Assembly: GCA_030604505.1 (NCBI GenBank) | Contig: JAUVVT010000020.1 | Coordinates: 1 to 10,772 of the forward strand | DNA: 10,772 nt | Source: a bacterium | GTDB lineage: Bacteria > SM23-31 > JAUVVT01 | Direction: 5' to 3' | In this document: positions 6,068 to 10,772 of the stretch, piece after piece | Layout of the letters: each line of letters opens with the position of its first letter | Numbering within the stretch: the stretch's first letter is position 1 | Notes under the pieces: generated by a model | What the model saw: the letters and a program-made list of their open reading frames with translations, nothing else | What the model was told of the DNA's origin: nothing | Database searches by the model: none | Position numbers and translations under genes: made by a program

Positions 6068-7180
6068 ATGGTATATATTATTATTTTAGGGATTATCGTT
6101 TTATTATTTTTACTTTTATTTATTGCTGTTCTATGGTTCTTCAGGAAAAATTTGGCATTGGTTATTATTAGCGGAGAACTTTTTGGCGCTTCTGCTTTAG
6201 TGGTGTTCTATATACTGATAATCACATTTTCGACTTATGAAGTTAATTTGAATAATGAACAATCAAAAATAGTTAAAATAAAGAGAGGTATCAGTTTTTC
6301 AGAAATTACCAAACTTTTATATATTAATGATATAATTGACAGCCCTAAAGAGTTTCTCTGGATATCAAAACTCTTTGGATTTGAAAAAAAACTGAAAGCA
6401 GGGAAATTTGAAATACCGGAAAGAATTTCTTATTATTCTCTGCTGGAATTACTCAGCTATGGTAAAAGTATTCAGGAAAAGGTTACAATCCCTGAAGGAT
6501 TAAGGACAGAGGAGGTTGCATCCATTCTTGAAGAAAAACTTGACATAGATAAAGAAAGATTTTTAGAATTAATAAATGATAAGGATTTTATTAAATCGTT
6601 TGGTTTTAATACCGTCTCATTAGATGGATATTTACTTCCGGAAACTTACAATTTTTATTGGTTAATGAAGGAAGAGGATGTAATAGCAACATTAATAAAA
6701 GAATTTAAAAATGTGCTTGCTGATTCTGTGATGGCAAAAATATCGGAATCCGAGTATACGCTTAGGGAATATATAATACTTGCGTCGATAATTGAAGGAG
6801 AGGCAATGCGTGATGAAGAAAGAGCACTCGTATCCGCCGTTTACCATAACCGGTTAAGAAAAAGATGGAGATTGCAGGCTGATCCCACAATACAATATTT
6901 AATAAATGATGGACCAAGGCGTCTTCTTAAAAAAGATTTAAAAATAGATTCACCGTATAATACATATCTTTACAGCGGTCTCCCCCCAGGTCCTATTAGT
7001 AATCCGGGGAGAAAATCAATTTTGGCTGCTATATATCCTGCTGAGGAAGATTATTTTTACTTTGTGGCAAAGGGTAATGGTTATCATACTTTTTCAAAAA
7101 CACAAAGAGAACATCTAAATGCAAAGAGAAAACTGGATAAATTGCGCCGGGAACTAAAAAATAATCAAAAAAATAATTGA
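6068..7180 (+). CDS. mltG: Endolytic peptidoglycan transglycosylase MltG
   Basis: Inner-membrane lytic transglycosylase that cuts nascent glycan strands and is thought to set their length. The C-terminal YceG-like domain shows the catalytic Glu243 in ASIIEGEA, followed by DEERALVSAVYHNRL, LQADPTIQYL, SPYNTY, GLPPGPISNPG and the end FVAKGNGYHTFSKTQREH. A LysM-like subdomain occupies about residues 65-105 (VKIKRGISFSEI). At 370 residues it is slightly long. From the ATG at 6068 there are two hydrophobic segments (about 3-25 and 29-54) separated by RK, whereas the family usually has one. An in-frame TTG at 6152, with AGGA at 6143-6146 five bases before it, would yield a single-span protein of 342 residues. 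Both starts place the catalytic domain outside the cytoplasm. No clear Shine-Dalgarno precedes 6068. Confidence 0.94.
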   Translation: MVYIIILGIIVLLFLLLFIAVLWFFRKNLALVIISGELFGASALVVFYILIITFSTYEVNLNNEQSKIVKIKRGISFSEITKLLYINDIIDSPKEFLWISKLFGFEKKLKAGKFEIPERISYYSLLELLSYGKSIQEKVTIPEGLRTEEVASILEEKLDIDKERFLELINDKDFIKSFGFNTVSLDGYLLPETYNFYWLMKEEDVIATLIKEFKNVLADSVMAKISESEYTLREYIILASIIEGEAMRDEERALVSAVYHNRLRKRWRLQADPTIQYLINDGPRRLLKKDLKIDSPYNTYLYSGLPPGPISNPGRKSILAAIYPAEEDYFYFVAKGNGYHTFSKTQREHLNAKRKLDKLRRELKNNQKNN

Positions 7181-7227
7181 GCTAATACTATTCTTTTTTC
7201 AGGAATAACTATACTAACTTATATTTT

Positions 7228-9387
7228 ATGAAGACTAAGAATAAATTGTATTGGGATAAGGAGCTAAATCCAGAGCAAAGAGAAATAGTGTCCTATACTG
7301 ACGGACCGATACTTGTATTAGCTGGTGCCGGAAGCGGTAAAACAAGGGTAATTACGTATAAGATAGCATATCTTATATTAGAAAAGAATATTCTACCTGA
7401 GAGGATTCTGACTTTGACCTTTACGAACAAAGCAGCAAATGAAATGAAGGAACGAATAGCCAGCTTCAAGAATTTAAAGTGTGATAATCTTTGGATAGGA
7501 ACTTTTCATTCTATGTCCTGCAGGATATTAAGACGTGAAGCGAAATTTGTCGGGTATAAAAATACTTTCAATATATATGATGAAAACGACCAATTGAAGA
7601 TTATTAAAGAGGTTATGGGGAGATTTGGTTATTCAGAGAAAAATATTTTACCGAAAACCATTTATCGAAAAATTGATTATGCTAAAAACCATCTTGTTTC
7701 TCCGGAAAATTATGTTGTAAGTGATTGGGATAGATATGATAATATAGTGAAATCAGTTTACAGTGAGTATGAAAAGTTCATGAAAAGTCATAATGCTGTT
7801 GATTTTAATGATTTATTAATTAAACCGATTGAAATATTTAATACAAATCCATCCATATTGAAAAAATATCAAAACAAATTTAAATATATATTAGTAGATG
7901 AGTTTCAGGATACAAACCTTGCGCAATATCAACTTTTGAAACTTATTTCTCAAAAGCATAACAATATTTGTATTGTAGGTGATGATGACCAGTCAATCTA
8001 TGGCTGGCGGGGAGCAGAAATTTCTAATATTATGAACTTTGATAAAGAATTCAAAGGTGCAAAAATATTTAAACTTGAGCGAAATTATCGTTCCACAAAA
8101 AATATTTTAGGATTTGCTCAATCATTGGTCAATAATAATAAAAACCGCAGGGATAAGAATCTTTGGACTCCAAATGAAGAAGGTGAAAAAATATCTCTTG
8201 GCTCTCTGACTGATGAAAAAGGAGAATCAAACTGGATAGCTCAGAATATCAAGAAAGAGATATTCAAGAAAAAAAAGAGACTCGGTGACTTTGCTGTGCT
8301 TTATAGGACAAATGCACAGTCCCGAGTATTGGAAGAAGGATTTTATAATGAGTCAATACCTTATACGATTGTCGGAGGAGTGAGATTTTATGAGAGAAAA
8401 GAAATAAAAGATATTTTGGCATATTTAAAGGTAATTTCTAATCCTGATGATGATATAAATCTAAAAAGGATTATAAATTATCCCGCAAGAGGGATAGGAA
8501 AGACTACTATCAGTAAAATTGAGGAAATATCAAAAGAAAAGGGAGTTAATCTTTATCAAGGTATAAAACTTGGAATTGAATCAAAGAATCTTCCTGATAG
8601 AAGTAGAGAAAATCTGAAGTTATTTTATTACCTTATAGAAAAATACAGGTCAATTATTCGAAAAATTTCTTTAAATGAACTCGTCAGAACACTCATTGAA
8701 GAAGTTGGTATTTCCACTCTTTTAAGAAAAGAGGGAACAGAAGAGTCGTTGGGAAGATGGGAAAATGTCCAGGAACTTCTGTCATCTATTTCGGATTATT
8801 CAAAACAGAAAAATAACGGTAGTATTGATGGATTCCTTGAAAAGATATCGCTTTTTTCAGACCTTGACGTATGGGATAATAAACAGGATGCAGTTACTTT
8901 TATGACCGTTCATAATGCTAAAGGACTGGAGTTTTCGTCTGTTTTTATCACGGGTCTGGAAGAGGGTCTTTTCCCGTTGTATAATTATATGAATGATGAA
9001 AAAGAGGTAGAGGAAGAAAGAAGATTGTTCTATGTCGGTGCAACTAGGGCAATAGATAAGCTCTACCTTTCTTATGTAGTAAAGAGAATGCGTTTCGGAG
9101 AGATCAAAAATACTAAGTGCTCAAGATTTTTAGATGAGATTGACAGAAGATTTATTGTTAATGAGATAGAACCTATAAAAGTAAGAAAACGAAAGCTCAA
9201 GAATAAAATCAATGCAAAAGATGAAAGATACAGAGCAGGAAGATCAGTTGCACATGAAATATTTGGAATAGGCAGGATTATTGAAATAGAGGGAACAGGT
9301 GAATTTGTGAAGATTTTGGTGGATTTTGAAGCCGTAGGAAGAAAAAAACTCCTCGTCAAATACGCGAATCTCAAATTCATGGATTGA
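7228..9387 (+). CDS. pcrA: UvrD/PcrA-type superfamily 1 DNA helicase
   Basis: ATP-driven 3'-5' DNA helicase for repair, recombination control and clearing of replication blocks. The SF1A motifs are complete and in order: Q-motif region LNPEQREIV, Walker A GAGSGKT (Lys38), motif Ia LTFTNKAANEM, TFHSMSCRIL, Walker B VDEFQDTN (Asp224, Glu225), motif III GDDDQSIYGWRGA, motif IV ERNYRST, motif V TVHNAKGLEF and motif VI EERRLFYVGATRA. The C-terminus carries the Tudor-like fold of PcrA/UvrD (VAHEIFGIGRI through to the final YANLKF), which contacts partners such as RNA polymerase in other bacteria. At 719 residues it matches full-length UvrD/PcrA rather than Rep, which lacks this tail. The choice between the names pcrA and uvrD is one of convention. 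It follows mltG by 47 bases with no convincing terminator between. Its stop codon lies in the promoter match of the next gene. Confidence 0.96.
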   Translation: MKTKNKLYWDKELNPEQREIVSYTDGPILVLAGAGSGKTRVITYKIAYLILEKNILPERILTLTFTNKAANEMKERIASFKNLKCDNLWIGTFHSMSCRILRREAKFVGYKNTFNIYDENDQLKIIKEVMGRFGYSEKNILPKTIYRKIDYAKNHLVSPENYVVSDWDRYDNIVKSVYSEYEKFMKSHNAVDFNDLLIKPIEIFNTNPSILKKYQNKFKYILVDEFQDTNLAQYQLLKLISQKHNNICIVGDDDQSIYGWRGAEISNIMNFDKEFKGAKIFKLERNYRSTKNILGFAQSLVNNNKNRRDKNLWTPNEEGEKISLGSLTDEKGESNWIAQNIKKEIFKKKKRLGDFAVLYRTNAQSRVLEEGFYNESIPYTIVGGVRFYERKEIKDILAYLKVISNPDDDINLKRIINYPARGIGKTTISKIEEISKEKGVNLYQGIKLGIESKNLPDRSRENLKLFYYLIEKYRSIIRKISLNELVRTLIEEVGISTLLRKEGTEESLGRWENVQELLSSISDYSKQKNNGSIDGFLEKISLFSDLDVWDNKQDAVTFMTVHNAKGLEFSSVFITGLEEGLFPLYNYMNDEKEVEEERRLFYVGATRAIDKLYLSYVVKRMRFGEIKNTKCSRFLDEIDRRFIVNEIEPIKVRKRKLKNKINAKDERYRAGRSVAHEIFGIGRIIEIEGTGEFVKILVDFEAVGRKKLLVKYANLKFMD

Positions 9388-9413
9388 CTTTTGAAAGTTG
9401 AACAAAATATAAT
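9384..9413 (+). promoter_or_regulatory. Sigma-70-like promoter for the TPR protein gene
   Basis: TTGACT (9384-9389) matches five of six -35 positions and overlaps the helicase stop codon. After an 18-base spacer comes a perfect TATAAT (9408-9413). The ATG at 9421 begins 8 bases after the -10 box, so transcription would start at or next to the start codon and leave essentially no leader. The region is AT-rich, which raises the chance of accidental -10 matches, but the joint match with correct spacing is good. Confidence 0.65.
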
Positions 9414-9420
9414 TTTTAAA

Positions 9421-10772
9421 ATGAAAAGAGTATTTATTTCATTCGGATTATTTTTAATTTTAATTTCTGCAAATGTGGATGCCCAGAGAATAAGCGGGAT
9501 AGACATCCTCGGGTTTGCAAAACAGCTGTTCGATGTTGGATTTTACCAGATCAGCTTGGGTGAATTTCAACAATACCTGAAGGAACGTCCAGAAAGTGAA
9601 AATGGATATATGGCACAATATTACATTGGAGAATGCTATTTCCAAATGAATGATTATAAAAATGCGGCTGAGCAGTTTATGATCTTGATAACGCGGTATC
9701 CTAATGCTCCTAATGTTGCCCTTGGATGGGAAGGAAGGGGGAGAAGTTATGAAAACTTAAAGGAATTTAGAAAGGCAGCAGAAACTTTCGAAACAGCGGG
9801 AGGTGTCTTTTTTTATAAAGGTGATGTAGCTTCGCCTTTTTTTCTGTATGCTGGGAAAAATCACTTAAAATACGGTAATTTAGAAAAGGCAAAAGAAAAT
9901 TTTTTACGTATAGTAAACAATTACCCAGGTTCAGACCAGGCTTATGAAGCAATATATCAAATTGGGCTGATATATTTAAAAGAGGGAAAAACTGTAGCTG
10001 CTTTAAAGGAATTTGAAAAAGTTAAGTATGTTTCGGAAAATCCTATTATTGCTGCAAATTCCAGATTGCTTCTGGGGAAAATGTATATAAAAATCGGCGA
10101 TTATAATAGAGGAAGAGATGAATTAAAAGATGTAGTAAATAAATACAAAAACCAGATTGAGTTTTATAATGATGCTAAACTGAATTTAGGAATTTTATGC
10201 GTTCTTGACGATTCTTATAAAGAAGGGAGGGATATACTTCAGGATTTAGTAGAAAATTCTGAACTTTCCGATTCTTTAATAATTAAATGTATGATAACAA
10301 TCGGAGAGAGTTATCTTCGTGAAGAAAATTATTCGCAGGCAGAATCTGAGTTCAGCGGGATTATTGATAAATATCCATTGAATCCGATGACTTCAGAAAT
10401 ATTTTACAATTTAGGTAAGTGCAGTGAATTGGAAGGAAACAATGAACAGGCTCTATATAGCTATCGCCGTTCATTGGAATTTTCAGGAAGTGGTAAGAAG
10501 TTTGACGATTTTCAAAGGAAATCGCTCGATAAACTTTTTGAGATTTATATAGAAAAAGAGGAATATAAGAATGCTGCAGATTATCTGAAAAGATTTTTAA
10601 ATCACTTCGACGATAATAGTGAATACTTTTTAATCAGAGTGGCAGACTTATATGAAAAAGGGGCTGATTTTCTGAATGCAGCTGAAATATACAGTATTCT
10701 CGAAAGGGAATTTAGCAGAGGGCAGAATATATATTATTATATTTACAAAAAGGGCATATTTCTTGAAAGGGC
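9421..10772 (+). CDS. Exported tetratricopeptide-repeat protein, 3' end cut by the window
   Basis: The frame is open from ATG 9421 to the window edge (450 codons and two bases) with no stop. Residues 1-22 are a signal peptide (MKR, hydrophobic core, then NVDAQ), so the protein is exported. The rest is a chain of roughly 35-residue helical pairs with the TPR pattern. Examples are YYIGECYFQMNDYKNAAEQF, an IYQIGLIYLKEG unit, LGKMYIKIGDYNRGRDEL, IGESYLREENYSQAESEF and YNLGKCSELEGNNEQAL. Many units contain a run like KYP between repeats, as in BamD/YbgF-type periplasmic TPR proteins. Such proteins act as scaffolds in envelope assembly or polymer export; no specific partner can be named. It is not simply BamD, which is much shorter. 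No Shine-Dalgarno is visible before the ATG, consistent with the promoter placed directly upstream. Confidence 0.88.
   Translation, partial: MKRVFISFGLFLILISANVDAQRISGIDILGFAKQLFDVGFYQISLGEFQQYLKERPESENGYMAQYYIGECYFQMNDYKNAAEQFMILITRYPNAPNVALGWEGRGRSYENLKEFRKAAETFETAGGVFFYKGDVASPFFLYAGKNHLKYGNLEKAKENFLRIVNNYPGSDQAYEAIYQIGLIYLKEGKTVAALKEFEKVKYVSENPIIAANSRLLLGKMYIKIGDYNRGRDELKDVVNKYKNQIEFYNDAKLNLGILCVLDDSYKEGRDILQDLVENSELSDSLIIKCMITIGESYLREENYSQAESEFSGIIDKYPLNPMTSEIFYNLGKCSELEGNNEQALYSYRRSLEFSGSGKKFDDFQRKSLDKLFEIYIEKEEYKNAADYLKRFLNHFDDNSEYFLIRVADLYEKGADFLNAAEIYSILEREFSRGQNIYYYIYKKGIFLER

Noticed and set aside
7177..7225. Promoter for the helicase (TTGAGC with TATACT or TATATT)
   Set aside because: Spacers of 27 and 37 bases are not workable; the helicase is more likely read from upstream.
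9072..9506. Minus-strand open frame opposite the end of the helicase and the start of the TPR gene
   Set aside because: It is antisense to two well-supported genes, has a composition expected of a shadow frame, and shows no recognisable protein pattern. The other minus-strand frames were rejected for the same reasons.

Overview
This is an AT-rich bacterial chromosomal window of ordinary, tightly packed genes, nearly all reading on the + strand. The gene set points to a diderm of the Bacteroidota/Chlorobiota (FCB) side of the tree, with an Ignavibacteria-like lineage as my best guess: secreted proteins ending their leaders in FSQ or DAQ, an AMIN-type amidase next to murI, RsfS followed by a PfkB-type kinase, and low GC. 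This placement is inference from protein style, not a database match. Two promoter-like sites have canonical TTGAC(A/T)/TAT(A/T)(A/T)T boxes rather than the TAnnTTTG element of Bacteroidota proper.

Layout: (1) 1-920, the 3' part of a ROK-family sugar kinase cut by the window edge. (2) 921-1035, a short gap with a palindrome and overlapping, mutually exclusive stem-loops just before the next start. (3) 1036-3392, a secreted N-acetylmuramoyl-L-alanine amidase whose stop overlaps the start of glutamate racemase (murI). (4) 3393-4134, a self-contained unit: promoter, a short exported protein with a Tyr/Trp-rich tail that I do not recognise, a 14-bp palindrome and an intrinsic terminator. (5) 4158-9387, a run of five genes: a membrane-anchored LytR-C-terminal-domain protein, rsfS (ribosome silencing factor), a PfkB-family kinase, mltG (endolytic transglycosylase) and a PcrA/UvrD helicase. 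The rsfS-kinase gap holds degenerate 7-bp repeats in two opposed arms. (6) 9421-end, an exported tetratricopeptide-repeat protein that runs off the window, preceded by a strong promoter match lying over the helicase stop codon.

Functional themes: peptidoglycan metabolism recurs (amidase cleaves stem peptides, MurI supplies D-glutamate, MltG cuts and terminates nascent glycan strands). It is mixed with housekeeping genes for ribosome silencing, DNA repair and sugar phosphorylation. I see no phage, IS, CRISPR, tRNA or rRNA, and no clear new defence or biosynthetic system. The points most worth checking are the heptamer tract, the promoters placed so that transcripts would begin at or next to ATG, the terminator/promoter overlap at about 4093-4134, the competing hairpins at 983-1029, and the orphan Tyr-rich exported protein.
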